From NCBI GenBank assembly GCA_034434235.1, contig DAOTZV010000048.1, positions 1 through 64,000 on the forward strand: DNA of 64,000 nucleotides. The letters are read 5' to 3'. The stretch's first letter is position 1. The number at the start of each line of letters is the position of its first letter. Source of the stretch: CAKZKT01 sp034434235. Lineage in GTDB: Bacteria > Chloroflexota > Anaerolineae > CG2-30-64-16. This document shows, piece after piece, positions 56,154-64,000 of the stretch. The notes below the pieces were generated by a model. The model ran no database searches, was not told where the DNA came from, and saw only the letters and a list, made by a program, of their open reading frames with translations. A program made the translations under genes and the position numbers.

Positions 56154-58522
56154 TGCGATCCGTGGTCGGCGGCAATGGGTCCGGCAATACGATGATCGTC
56201 GAGCGATTTCGGCGACGGATCGAATGGCTCCTCCTTCTGGCCGGCCTGATGATCCTGGCAGCCGCTTTCTGGGGATGGCGCGGCCCGCGTCCCACCTTCT
56301 TGCTGGCGACCGGAGCCTCTCCGACGCCGACGCGCGTCTACCTTCCCCTGGTGATCCGCCTGACGATCCCCGGCGACCGCGTTTGGGATCCCCGCTTGAC
56401 GCAACGCGGCACCACCTTGATCCCGGCGACGGTGCAGCCGGGCCAGGGCTACTGGCGGCTCATCAAGGGCGTCTGGTATGCCGAGAACGAGCCGCCATTC
56501 CAGGGTCAACACCACATCTTCGTGGACATGTTGGACGCCGCCGGGCTGCGCCAGGTCGGCGTACCGGTGCAGATCACCTCGCTCGACGCCGGAGAGATCT
56601 TCGCCACGCTCATCACCGCGGCGCAGCCGGGTAAGCTCTACGCGGCCGACTTCCCGATGTTTCACGTGGCGCCGGCCTATCGTGCCGCGCCGGCCGACGG
56701 CAATCCGGCCGACGTGGTCACCGGCATGGGACTCGGCAGCATCGAGCTGCCCAACTGGAACATCCACACCAGCTACGGCTTCGTCTGGCAGTGGGTCGTC
56801 GCGCCGGTCACGGAAGCTACCCCCACGCCCACCCCGACGCCGGCCGTCACGCCCACGCCCACTCCGACGGCGACCGCTACGCCGACCGCCACGCCGGCCG
56901 ACCGGTTCTGGGATCCGCGGCTCGATCAGCTCGGCACCGTGCTGATCGAGGCGAGCGTATCCCCCGGCCAGAGCTATTGGCGGCTGGTGAAAGGCCAATG
57001 GTTTGACGAGGGCGAACCGCCTTTCGCGGACAAGCATCATATCTTCGTAGATATCCTCGACCCCGCGGGGGCGCGGCAGGTCGGCGTTCAATTACGCGTC
57101 TTGTCGGCCGATGGTTCCGATCTTCTGGCCACGATCACGACCGAGGCCAAGCCCGGCGAACCTTACGCGGCCGATTATCCGATGTTCAACCTGGCGCCCG
57201 CCTATCGCGTGATCCCGGCCGACGGCCATCCCGCCGATGCCGTCAGCGGGATGGGCCTGGGCAGCATCAGCCGCCCCGGGGTGTGGACGAACACCAGCTA
57301 TCTCTTCGCCTGGCAGTGGACGACCGCGGCGACGGCCACCCCGACGGCAAGCGCGACTCCGTCGCCTGCGGCGACGGCCACCCCGACCGACACGCCGACG
57401 CCGGGCGTCACGCCCACGGCCACGCCGACTGCGACGGCCGTCGCCTGGCCCGAGCTGGCCTTCACGCCGGTGGCCATCGGGCTCAGCGCGCCGGTGCACA
57501 TCGCCCACGCAGGGGATGGCAGCGGCCGGCTCTTTCTGGTCGAACAGGCCGGTCGCGTGCGGATCCTGAAGGCCGGCGGCCTTCAGCCCGCGCCCTTCCT
57601 CGACATCGCCGACCGCGTGAGCTGTTGCGGCGAGCGGGGGCTCCTCAGCATCGCGTTCCCTCCGGCCGCCGGCGCCGGGCCCAACCATTTCTACGTCAAC
57701 TACACCGATCGCAACGGCAACACGGTGGTGGGCCGCTATCGGATCACGGCCGATCCCGATGTGGCCGATCCGACGAGCGAGCAGATCGTGTTGGCCATCC
57801 AACAGCCCTATGCCAACCACAACGGCGGCCAGCTCGCGTTCGGCCCGGCCGACGGCTACCTGTACATCGGCATGGGGGATGGCGGCTCGGCGGGCGATCC
57901 GCAAAACCGGGCGCAGAACGGGGCCGAGCTGCTCGGCAAGCTGCTGCGGATAGACGTGGAGACGGGGAGTCCGATCACCTACACCATTCCCGCGAGCAAC
58001 CCCTTCACCCAGACGGCTTCCTATCGGGGCGAGATCTGGGCGTTGGGGCTGCGCAACCCCTGGCGCTTTGCGTTCGATCGGATGACCGGCGATCTCTATA
58101 TTGCCGATGTGGGACAGAACCAGTATGAGGAGGTGGATTTCCAGCCGGCGGCCGGTCCGGGCGGCCAGAACTACGGCTGGCGGATCATGGAGGGCCGCCA
58201 CTGCTACAACGCGACCACCTGTCCGACGGCCGGCCTGACGTTGCCCGTCGTCGAATACGATCACACTCAGGGTTGCTCGATCACCGGCGGGGTGGTCTAC
58301 CGCGGCCAACAGTTCCCGCGGCTGCAGGGCGTGTATCTGTACGGCGACTACTGTTCGGGCCGCATTTGGGGCCTGCGCCATACGGCCGGCGGCTGGCAGG
58401 TGCAGCAGCTCGCCGCCACCGCATTTCGCATCGCGACCTTCGGCGAAGACGAGGCGGCCGAGATCTACGTGGCCGATTATGCCGGCGGCGCGATCTACCG
58501 GATCACGGATGTCCGGCCGTAG
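56153..58522 (+). CDS. Secreted PQQ-type sugar dehydrogenase with duplicated domain
   Basis: 789 residues. A signal anchor lies at about 23-43 (WLLLLAGLMILAAAFW). Two copies of an about 140-residue domain follow, at about 77-215 and 246-395. Each contains WDPRL, YWRL(I/V)KG, HHIFVD and GMGLGSI. Thr/Pro-rich linkers separate them from each other and from the enzyme. The C-terminal about 350 residues are a GSDH/YliI-type beta-propeller (GERGLLSIAFPP, ANHNGGQLAFGPADGYLYIGMGDGGSAGDP, GLRNPWRFAFD, YGDYCSGRIWGL). This should be an extracytoplasmic aldose dehydrogenase. The duplicated domain is not one I recognise; a wall- or glycan-binding role is a guess. Confidence 0.88.
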   Translation: MRSVVGGNGSGNTMIVERFRRRIEWLLLLAGLMILAAAFWGWRGPRPTFLLATGASPTPTRVYLPLVIRLTIPGDRVWDPRLTQRGTTLIPATVQPGQGYWRLIKGVWYAENEPPFQGQHHIFVDMLDAAGLRQVGVPVQITSLDAGEIFATLITAAQPGKLYAADFPMFHVAPAYRAAPADGNPADVVTGMGLGSIELPNWNIHTSYGFVWQWVVAPVTEATPTPTPTPAVTPTPTPTATATPTATPADRFWDPRLDQLGTVLIEASVSPGQSYWRLVKGQWFDEGEPPFADKHHIFVDILDPAGARQVGVQLRVLSADGSDLLATITTEAKPGEPYAADYPMFNLAPAYRVIPADGHPADAVSGMGLGSISRPGVWTNTSYLFAWQWTTAATATPTASATPSPAATATPTDTPTPGVTPTATPTATAVAWPELAFTPVAIGLSAPVHIAHAGDGSGRLFLVEQAGRVRILKAGGLQPAPFLDIADRVSCCGERGLLSIAFPPAAGAGPNHFYVNYTDRNGNTVVGRYRITADPDVADPTSEQIVLAIQQPYANHNGGQLAFGPADGYLYIGMGDGGSAGDPQNRAQNGAELLGKLLRIDVETGSPITYTIPASNPFTQTASYRGEIWALGLRNPWRFAFDRMTGDLYIADVGQNQYEEVDFQPAAGPGGQNYGWRIMEGRHCYNATTCPTAGLTLPVVEYDHTQGCSITGGVVYRGQQFPRLQGVYLYGDYCSGRIWGLRHTAGGWQVQQLAATAFRIATFGEDEAAEIYVADYAGGAIYRITDVRP

Positions 58523-58570
58523 TTGCCGGCGACCCGGCGACCGGCTTTTCGGGAAATCGGCCGCGATATG

Positions 58571-58599
58571 TTGACAAACAACGACGACGGTTGTATGAT
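58571..58599 (+). promoter_or_regulatory. Promoter of the sugar-transport operon
   Basis: TTGACA (58571-58576), 17 bases, TATGAT (58594-58599). A leader of about 210 bases follows, with an extended Shine-Dalgarno-like AGAAAGGAGGTGAG (about 58669-58682) and a second GGGAGGAG (about 58715), but no full gene before 58815. Confidence 0.85.
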
Positions 58600-58732
58600 T
58601 TTGCGTGACCGAGGGCGGAGCGCGAGAATAGCTTTGCCCTGGTGGCCGGGCATGAAATGGTCTTCGCAAGAAAGGAGGTGAGGCCCGAGGTCGGTGAACA
58701 ACGGATCAACATCGGGAGGAGTTTCGGCGTAG

Positions 58733-58810
58733 CGAATCACTGATCAGCTGATCGACCGGCTCTATCGGGTGGCGCAGACCGGCGAATTGAACGCGAAAGG
58801 GAAGGGATGA
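58733..58810 (+). pseudogene. Relic of the C-terminus of a deleted upstream gene
   Basis: Between a TAG at 58730 and a TGA at 58808-58810 the frame reads RITDQLIDRLYRVAQTGE followed by LNAKGKG. This is a protein-like, helix-rich tail ending five bases before the permease ATG, the spacing of an operon partner. Ribose-type operons normally have a binding-protein gene and an ATPase gene upstream; neither is here. I infer an internal deletion that joined the leader to the last roughly 25 codons of one of them. Confidence 0.5.
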
Positions 58811-58814
58811 ACTG

Positions 58815-59837
58815 ATGGACGCAGAAGTCGGAGCTGCTCAGGTTCAGTCTGTGCGCAACGGCCGACGCAGGGCCGGTTGGCTTGGACAAACGGTGCGCCG
58901 TTTTGGGCTACAGCTCGGCATCGTGGCGGTCGCGCTGATCGTCTGGGTGCTCTTTTTGATCGGCTCCCCGCGAACGTTCCTGTCCTACCCGATTTACAAC
59001 GCGTTCATGTCCACTACCCCCTACTTCGCGCTGATGGCGATCCCGTTAACCCTGGTCGTCATCACGGCCGAGATCGACCTGTCTTTCCCGTCCATCATGG
59101 CGTGGGGCATGGTGGTCTACGCGCTGACATTTTCGGTGGCTCGTAGCCCGATCATCGCTTTCATCGCCTGCCTGGCAGCGGGCCTGATCGCCGGCGGCAT
59201 CAACGGCCTGATCATTACCAAGGTGGGCATTCCCTCGCTGGTGGCAACTCTTGGCACGCAGTTCTTCTGGCGTGGGGTGGTGCTGGTGATCCGCGGGGGC
59301 AACGGCGAGTCGCTGGTGCCTTCCAAGCATACGTTCGTGGACGCGTTGCTGGTCGGCCGGCTGTTCGACCGCATCCCGGCTCAGTTCATCTGGACTATTG
59401 TGATCGCGCTCGCCATGTGGTTCCTCCTGAACCGCCACAAGTTCGGCGCGCACGTCTATCTGACGGGCGACAACGTGGAGAGTGCCCGGCTGATGGGCGT
59501 GAACGTGGATCGGATCAAGATGCTCTGTTTCGCCATCGTCGGCATGTTCGCCGCGTTCGCCGGGCTGGTGCAAAGCCTGGACGTCTCCTATTTCTGGCCC
59601 ACGGTGGGTGAAGGGCAACTGCTCAACACCCTGGCATCCGTCTTTCTGGGCGGCACATCGGTCTTCGGCGGCAGCGGCACGATCTTCGGCACGTTTGTGG
59701 CATCCTACATCATCGGCGCGATCAACGCCGGCATCGTCGCGGCCGGGTTGACCGGCTTTTGGACGCAATTGATTTATGGTTTGATCATCGTTATCTCTGT
59801 CGGCATTCAGACGGTGTTGAGCCGCCGGCTCCGGTAA
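58815..59837 (+). CDS. Sugar ABC transporter permease, RbsC type
   Basis: 340 residues with eight to ten membrane helices (BPD_transp_2). Hallmarks are the AEIDLSFPSIMAWG segment, AAGLIAGGINGLIITKVGIPSLVATLGT, the ATPase-contact NVESARLMGVNVDRIKM and the FLGGTSVFGGSGTIFGT block. It needs an ATPase and a binding protein, neither of which is encoded nearby. It lies in front of a URO-D-fold gene, an FucI-like isomerase and a class II aldolase, so a deoxy sugar or similar is the likely cargo. Confidence 0.92.
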   Translation: MDAEVGAAQVQSVRNGRRRAGWLGQTVRRFGLQLGIVAVALIVWVLFLIGSPRTFLSYPIYNAFMSTTPYFALMAIPLTLVVITAEIDLSFPSIMAWGMVVYALTFSVARSPIIAFIACLAAGLIAGGINGLIITKVGIPSLVATLGTQFFWRGVVLVIRGGNGESLVPSKHTFVDALLVGRLFDRIPAQFIWTIVIALAMWFLLNRHKFGAHVYLTGDNVESARLMGVNVDRIKMLCFAIVGMFAAFAGLVQSLDVSYFWPTVGEGQLLNTLASVFLGGTSVFGGSGTIFGTFVASYIIGAINAGIVAAGLTGFWTQLIYGLIIVISVGIQTVLSRRLR

Positions 59838-59852
59838 ACGGATACAGATGCC

Positions 59853-60890
59853 ATGCCCATGACCAAACGCGACATCGTGCGCGCCGTCCTCGACGGCAAA
59901 CGGCCGCCCTACGTCCCCTGGTCGTGCGGCTTCACCGTAGAAGCCGCCGAGAAGCTGCGGAGCCATTACGCCGGCGCCGACCTGGAAGACGTGCTCGACA
60001 ACCACATCCTGGGCCTGGGAAGCGACATCGGCTTCTTCACCGACCTGGGCAACGACCGCGTCCGGGATGTCTTCGGCGTGGTCTGGGATCGGAGCGTGGA
60101 CAAGGACATCGGCCAGGTGGTGGGATGCGTGTTGCCCGAGCCCACCCTGCGCGATTACACCTTTCCCGATCCGCTCGATCCGCGCTTCTTCGCCGACATT
60201 CCGACGCGCATCGGCCGCTACGGCGATCGGTTCCGCGTGTTTCAGATCGGGTTTTCCCTCTACGAGCGCGCGTGGACGCTGCGCGGGATGCAGAACCTGT
60301 TGATGGACTTCCACGACCATCCGGCTTTCGTAGACGAGCTCCTCAACGCCATCGCAGACTACAACATCGCGCAGGTACGCGAGGCGCTGAAATACGACAT
60401 CGACGCGGTCCACTTCGGCGACGATTGGGGCCAGCAGCGCGGCTTGCAGATGGGGCCGCGGCTCTGGCGACGTTTCATCCTGCCGCCGCTCAAGCGGATG
60501 TACGCCGCGGTGCGAGAGGCCGGCAAGTACGTCTCGATTCACTCCTGCGGCGATGTGGACGAACTGTTCGACGACCTGATCGGCATCGGGCTCAACCTGT
60601 TCAATCCGTTCCAGCCCGAAGTGATGAACGTATTCGGCCTCGTCCCGCGCTATCGCGGCCGGCTGGCGTTCCACGGCGGCCTTTCGACCCAACGCACCCT
60701 GCCCTACGGCACGCCCGACGACGTGCGCGCCGAGACGCGACGCCTGCTCGAGCTGGGCCGCGATGGCGGCTACATCTTCGCGCCCGCGCACGCGGTAGAA
60801 GGAGACGTGCCGCTGGAAAACATGCTCGCGTTCATCGAAGTCATTCAGAGCCAGCCAGGATATCGGCGTCAATCATCAAACGAGGAGTGA
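59853..60890 (+). CDS. Uroporphyrinogen decarboxylase-fold protein, second
   Basis: 345 residues. The URO-D/MtaA fold shows FGDDWGQQRGLQMGPRLWRRFILPPLKRMY and the HxCG motif in SIHSCGDVDELFDDLI. A late His (FAPAHAVEGDVP) takes the place of the distal Cys of MtaA. It is only distantly similar to the copy at 49.3 kb. Position between a sugar permease and an isomerase suggests a step in sugar or sugar-acid breakdown, but no reaction is known. The ATG at 59853 or at 59859 could be the start. Confidence 0.85.
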   Translation: MPMTKRDIVRAVLDGKRPPYVPWSCGFTVEAAEKLRSHYAGADLEDVLDNHILGLGSDIGFFTDLGNDRVRDVFGVVWDRSVDKDIGQVVGCVLPEPTLRDYTFPDPLDPRFFADIPTRIGRYGDRFRVFQIGFSLYERAWTLRGMQNLLMDFHDHPAFVDELLNAIADYNIAQVREALKYDIDAVHFGDDWGQQRGLQMGPRLWRRFILPPLKRMYAAVREAGKYVSIHSCGDVDELFDDLIGIGLNLFNPFQPEVMNVFGLVPRYRGRLAFHGGLSTQRTLPYGTPDDVRAETRRLLELGRDGGYIFAPAHAVEGDVPLENMLAFIEVIQSQPGYRRQSSNEE

Positions 60891-60895
60891 ATGTC

Positions 60896-62326
60896 ATGAA
60901 ACCAGTCACATTGGGCCTGATTGTCGGCAACCGGGGCTTCTTCCCGGCGCATCTGTGTGAAACCGGTCGCCAGACGATCCTGAAAGTGTTGGAAGAAGAA
61001 GGGATCAAGGCCATTGCCCTCGGCCCCGAAGACACGACCTACGGCAGCGTAGAGAGCGTGAGCGACGCGGAGAAGTGCGCCGCCCTCTTCAAGCAGCACG
61101 CCGATGAGATAGACGGCGTGCTCGTCACCCTGCCCAACTTCGGCGACGAGCGGGCTGTGGCCAACGTCATGCGCTGGAGCGGGCTCGACGTGCCCGTGTT
61201 GATCCACGCGTTCCCCGACGTGGCGGGCAAGATGACCGTGGCCGACCGCCGCGACTCCTTCTGCGGCAAGATGTCGGTCTGCAACAACCTGCGCCAGTAC
61301 GGGGTCAAGTACTCGTTGACCACCCTGCACACTGTGGACCCCGAAAGCGCCTCCTTCCGGGCCGACCTGCGCAACTTCGCGGCCACGTGTCGGGTGGTGC
61401 GGGGCCTGCGCGGCGCGCGCGTGGGCGTGATCGGCGCGCGGCCGGCCGCGTTCATCACCGTGCGCTACAGCGAGAAGCTGTTCGAGCGCGCCGGCATCTC
61501 GGTGGAGAGCATTGACCTGTCGGAGGTGTTCGGCCGGGCGCTCAAGCTGGCCGAGAACGATCCGAAGGTCGTGGCGAAGGTCGAGCAGATCAAGGCCTAC
61601 GTGCCGGTGCGCAACACGCCGGCCGATGCGCTGGTCAAGATGGCCCGGCTGGGCGTGGTGATAGACGACTGGATGGCCGAGAACCGGTTGGTGGCCAGCG
61701 CGGTGCAATGCTGGACGGCGATGGAGGAGTTCTACGGCGTTGTGCCGTGCACGCTGATGAGCATCATGAGCAACGGCTTGATGCCCTCCGCGTGCGAGAC
61801 CGACATCGCCGGGGTGATCGGCATGTACGCGATGGCGCTGGCCTCGGGCAGGCCCAGCGCGCTGGTGGATTGGAACAACAACTACGGCGAAGACCCGGAC
61901 AAGTGCGTCATCTTCCACTGCTCCAACCTGCCCAAGGACGTCTTCGCGCCCGCGCCGATCCGGCCCGAAGACATCATGGTGATGGACTATCAGGCGATCA
62001 TCGCCGGCACGGTGGGCAAGGAGAACACCTACGGCACGGTGGTCGGCCGCGTGAAGGCCGAGCCGTTCACCTATTGCCGCGTTTCTACCGACGACTACAC
62101 CGGCCGCATCCTGGTCTATGTGGGCGAGGGCGAGCTGACCAACGATCCGCTCGACACCTTCGGCGGCTACGGCGTGGCGCGTATCCCCAACCTGCAAGGC
62201 CTGTTGCGCTATATCTGCGAGAACGGCTATGAGCACCATACGGCCATCAACCTCTCGCAGGTGGCCGCCGCGGTCAACGAAGCGTTGGGGAAGTACATGG
62301 GCTGGAACGTGTACTGGCATAAATAG
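60896..62326 (+). CDS. L-fucose isomerase-like protein
   Basis: 476 residues of the FucI/AraA isomerase superfamily. The N-terminal domain starts LGLIVGNRGFFPAHLCETGR. The central domain has GARVGVIGARPAAF and CWTAMEEFYGVVPCTLMSIMSNGLMPSACETDIAG; the Glu of MEEF and the Glu/Asp of ACETD are at the positions expected for Mn2+ binding. It should interconvert an aldose and a ketose (L-fucose, D-arabinose or similar). It precedes a class II aldolase gene, matching the FucI-FucA logic, but no fuculokinase gene is seen between them. Confidence 0.88.
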   Translation: MKPVTLGLIVGNRGFFPAHLCETGRQTILKVLEEEGIKAIALGPEDTTYGSVESVSDAEKCAALFKQHADEIDGVLVTLPNFGDERAVANVMRWSGLDVPVLIHAFPDVAGKMTVADRRDSFCGKMSVCNNLRQYGVKYSLTTLHTVDPESASFRADLRNFAATCRVVRGLRGARVGVIGARPAAFITVRYSEKLFERAGISVESIDLSEVFGRALKLAENDPKVVAKVEQIKAYVPVRNTPADALVKMARLGVVIDDWMAENRLVASAVQCWTAMEEFYGVVPCTLMSIMSNGLMPSACETDIAGVIGMYAMALASGRPSALVDWNNNYGEDPDKCVIFHCSNLPKDVFAPAPIRPEDIMVMDYQAIIAGTVGKENTYGTVVGRVKAEPFTYCRVSTDDYTGRILVYVGEGELTNDPLDTFGGYGVARIPNLQGLLRYICENGYEHHTAINLSQVAAAVNEALGKYMGWNVYWHK

Positions 62327-62331
62327 GGGGC

Positions 62332-62422
62332 TTTGGATTGCGGGAACGTGTCCCCGCTTTCAGATCGAAAGCGGCGGCGGGCCGCCGCAAGCCAAAGCAG
62401 CAACACGTTGCCGCAATCCAAA
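62332..62422. repeat. Compound inverted repeat with 20-bp arms
   Basis: Left arm 62332-62351 (TTTGGATTGCGG...) matches the complement of 62403-62422 at 19 of 20 positions. Inside lie CCGCTTTC/GAAAGCGG and GGCGG/CCGCC stems, so the whole 91 bases fold into one cruciform. It separates the isomerase and aldolase genes. The form is MITE-like, but no clear target duplication is visible. Confidence 0.85.
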
Positions 62423-62439
62423 CGCAAGCCAAGGGTAAG

Positions 62440-63084
62440 ATGCTCGAACCGCTCCGCGAACAACTGTACCGATTACATCTCGAACTGCCCAGGAACAACC
62501 TGGTTGCCTGGACCGGCGGCAATGTCAGCGCGCGCGACCCGGCGACCGGTTTGGTGGCGATCAAGCCGTCGGGCGTGCGCTACGACGAGCTGCGGCCCGA
62601 ACACATGGTGATCGTGGATCTGGACGGCCGGATCGTGGAGGGGAACCTCAAGCCGTCGTCCGACACGGCCAGCCACCTCTACATCTATCGCCACCGGCCC
62701 GACGTGGGCGGGATCGTCCACACGCATTCGCCCTATGCCACGGCGTTCGCTGCGCTGGGCCGGCCCATTCCGTGCGTGCTCACCGCGATGGCCGACGAGT
62801 TCGGCGGGCCGATCCCGTGCGGCGGCTTCGCGCTGATCGGCGGCGAGGAGATCGGCAAGGTGGTGGTCGAATCCATCGGTCGGTCCGTGGCCTGTTTGTT
62901 GAAGAACCACGGCGTCTTCACCATCGGCAAAGACGCGGAGGCGGCGGTCAAGGCCGCGGTGATGACCGAGGATGTGGCGCGCACGGTATGGCTGGCGTTG
63001 CAGCTCGGCCAGCCGGAGGAGATCGCGGCCGAGGACGTGGCGAAGCTGCATCACCGGTATACGCACGTATACGGGCAGCGATAA
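62440..63084 (+). CDS. Class II aldolase (FucA/AraD type)
   Basis: 214 residues. The Zn-binding histidines are in HTHSPYATAF and near the C-terminus in HHRY. Phosphate-binding segments are TGGNVSARDP and KPSGVRYDEL, and the catalytic Glu is expected in the SSDT segment. The substrate is probably L-fuculose-1-phosphate or a related ketose phosphate, or L-ribulose-5-phosphate if it is an epimerase. It follows the FucI-like gene, from which it is separated by the compound inverted repeat. Confidence 0.9.
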   Translation: MLEPLREQLYRLHLELPRNNLVAWTGGNVSARDPATGLVAIKPSGVRYDELRPEHMVIVDLDGRIVEGNLKPSSDTASHLYIYRHRPDVGGIVHTHSPYATAFAALGRPIPCVLTAMADEFGGPIPCGGFALIGGEEIGKVVVESIGRSVACLLKNHGVFTIGKDAEAAVKAAVMTEDVARTVWLALQLGQPEEIAAEDVAKLHHRYTHVYGQR

Positions 63085-63132
63085 TGACGCGCCGGACGCC
63101 CGACATCCTGTCGGGCGCGCTGGCGGTGCTCT

Positions 63133-63168
63133 CACGTGCCAGGCACCTGGGCGGGTGTCTGGCACGTG
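63133..63168. repeat. CACGTGCC hairpin element, copy 3
   Basis: CACGTGCCAGGCACC (63133-63147) pairs with GGTGTCTGGCACGTG (63154-63168), with one mismatch, around TGGGCG. It lies in the 280-base gap after the aldolase gene. Confidence 0.85.
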
Positions 63169-63207
63169 CGCGTTTGTTGCTTAATGTGTTTTGGTGAAGA
63201 CCGAGAT

Positions 63208-63236
63208 TTGTCATAAGTATAGAAGAGTGATATGAT
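63208..63236 (+). promoter_or_regulatory. Promoter for the TPR protein
   Basis: TTGTCA (63208-63213), 17 bases, TATGAT (63231-63236), giving a leader of about 120 bases. Confidence 0.75.
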
Positions 63237-63365
63237 ATGCGATTGACGTCGTTAGAGAGCGTTGTTTCAAACGGCCAAACGGGAGTCGCAGACCCCCTGC
63301 GGGCAAGCAGTGCGTGAGTTCTGCGGCAAAAAAGATTCGACCAGACCGACAGAAGGCTTGAGCTT

Positions 63366-64000
63366 GTGGCAAAGAAGAAACATATCATTCCCTCGGTGAT
63401 TCGTCGTGGCACGGTAGTTCCGGCCGCGCCGACGGGGGCGCGCGATATCTTACAGGAAGGCGTGCGGCTCCTGCGCCGCGGGAATTACGATGAGGCTCTA
63501 CAGCAGGTTGCGCGGGCGCGCGAATTGCACCTCGATGCGGCGTGGGAGACGGCCGCGCGCGAACTGGCCGCCGAGGCGCATTTTCGCGCCGCCATGCAGA
63601 GCGATTCTCCGTCTAACCGTTTGAGCCGTCTGGAGGCCGCGATCGCTGAAACGCCCGATGCACCCAAGCTGCATTTTCATCGCGGTGTTGCCCTCTTGCA
63701 GATGGGTCGCTTTAATGATGCGTTCTCCGAATTGGATCTCGTTGCCCAGCAGCAGCCGGCGCGTCGCGGTTTGGCCTATCTATACGCGCTGGCGAGCATC
63801 GCGGTGGGCCGGCCGTGGAGCCCCAACGGCATGTTGCCCGCCGAGCTCAACACCGTTCGCCTCGTCGAAAAGCTGGTGTATTCCAACGGTCGTTCCGGTC
63901 CGATCACGTTCGAAGGGCCATTGTTGGGCAAGGGCGTTGAGATGTGGCAGGCGTTGATCGCCATGCGTACCGACGCCGCCGCGGCGCCGACCAGGGAGCT
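63366..64000 (+). CDS. TPR-repeat protein (3' end outside window)
   Basis: At least 211 residues, GTG start; the frame is still open at the window edge. The N-terminus is basic (AKKKHIIPSVIRRG). Helical pairs of tetratricopeptide type follow: LQEGVRLLRRGNYDEALQQVARAREL, then LHFHRGVALLQMGRFNDAFSELDLVAQ. No catalytic domain is visible in the part present. It is probably a scaffold or a TPR module of a larger protein. Confidence 0.8.
   Translation, partial: MAKKKHIIPSVIRRGTVVPAAPTGARDILQEGVRLLRRGNYDEALQQVARARELHLDAAWETAARELAAEAHFRAAMQSDSPSNRLSRLEAAIAETPDAPKLHFHRGVALLQMGRFNDAFSELDLVAQQQPARRGLAYLYALASIAVGRPWSPNGMLPAELNTVRLVEKLVYSNGRSGPITFEGPLLGKGVEMWQALIAMRTDAAAAPTRE

Overview
The window is a G+C-rich, densely coding stretch of a bacterial chromosome. 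It is most likely from a Chloroflexota (Anaerolineae/Caldilineae-like) organism. This is inference from several traits: lipoprotein linkers rich in Pro/Thr/Lys, a split cytochrome b with a subunit IV-cytochrome c fusion, tRNA genes without encoded CCA, abundant DppBCDF-type transport, and many short dispersed hairpin repeats. Promoters are easy to read and follow the sigma-70 consensus, for example TTGACA-N17-TATAAT before acnA. The carbon metabolism is aerobic and heterotrophic.

Layout. 1-440: nested hairpins and two tandem-repeat arrays. 0.47-2.6 kb: a receiver-histidine kinase protein and a winged-helix-like protein. 2.7-8.5 kb: aconitase and isocitrate dehydrogenase, each followed by an MNT/HEPN gene pair. 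8.6-10.5 kb: a GH13 glucan enzyme. 10.6-16.4 kb: a single run encoding a Rieske/cytochrome b complex and succinate dehydrogenase (complexes III and II together). 16.4-20.9 kb (minus strand): uvrA and a MiaB-type methylthiotransferase. 21.15-22.55 kb: RNase P RNA followed by six tRNA genes (Leu, Ala, Gly, Phe, Gln, His). 22.6-26.7 kb: an HNH endonuclease, a mannose-6-phosphate isomerase-type protein and glgB.

26.8-46.2 kb reads as an amino-sugar/oligopeptide scavenging region. It has a GntR/HutC regulator with a DasR-like operator, a DppBCDF transporter with its lipoprotein binding protein, and a fused nucleotidyltransferase-phosphohexomutase. It also has a GH20 hexosaminidase, an MFS carrier, a Gfo/Idh/MocA oxidoreductase, acetyltransferases, a beta-lactamase-fold hydrolase, anhydro-MurNAc kinase (AnmK) and a BadF-type amino-sugar kinase. 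Together these suggest salvage of muropeptides or chitin-like material. No murQ, nagA or nagB is visible here.

46.3-50.4 kb (minus strand): Fe-alcohol dehydrogenase, an ABM-domain protein, an MFS carrier and a URO-D-fold protein. 50.4-58.5 kb: tandem repeats, acyl-CoA ligase, a diacylglycerol-kinase-fold protein, a DUF554 membrane protein, a P-loop kinase, a HAD phosphatase and a secreted PQQ-type sugar dehydrogenase with a duplicated domain. 58.5-63.1 kb: a sugar cluster with an orphan ribose-type permease behind a relic of a deleted gene, a second URO-D-fold protein, an FucI-like isomerase and a class II aldolase. A TPR protein runs off the right edge.

The most striking feature is a set of short repeats that invade gene ends and even coding loops. 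Heptamer arrays (ACGTGAA/ACGTAAA) form the 3' ends of unrelated genes. G-rich heptamers (GGGGATT) encode the same peptide insert in two unrelated enzymes.
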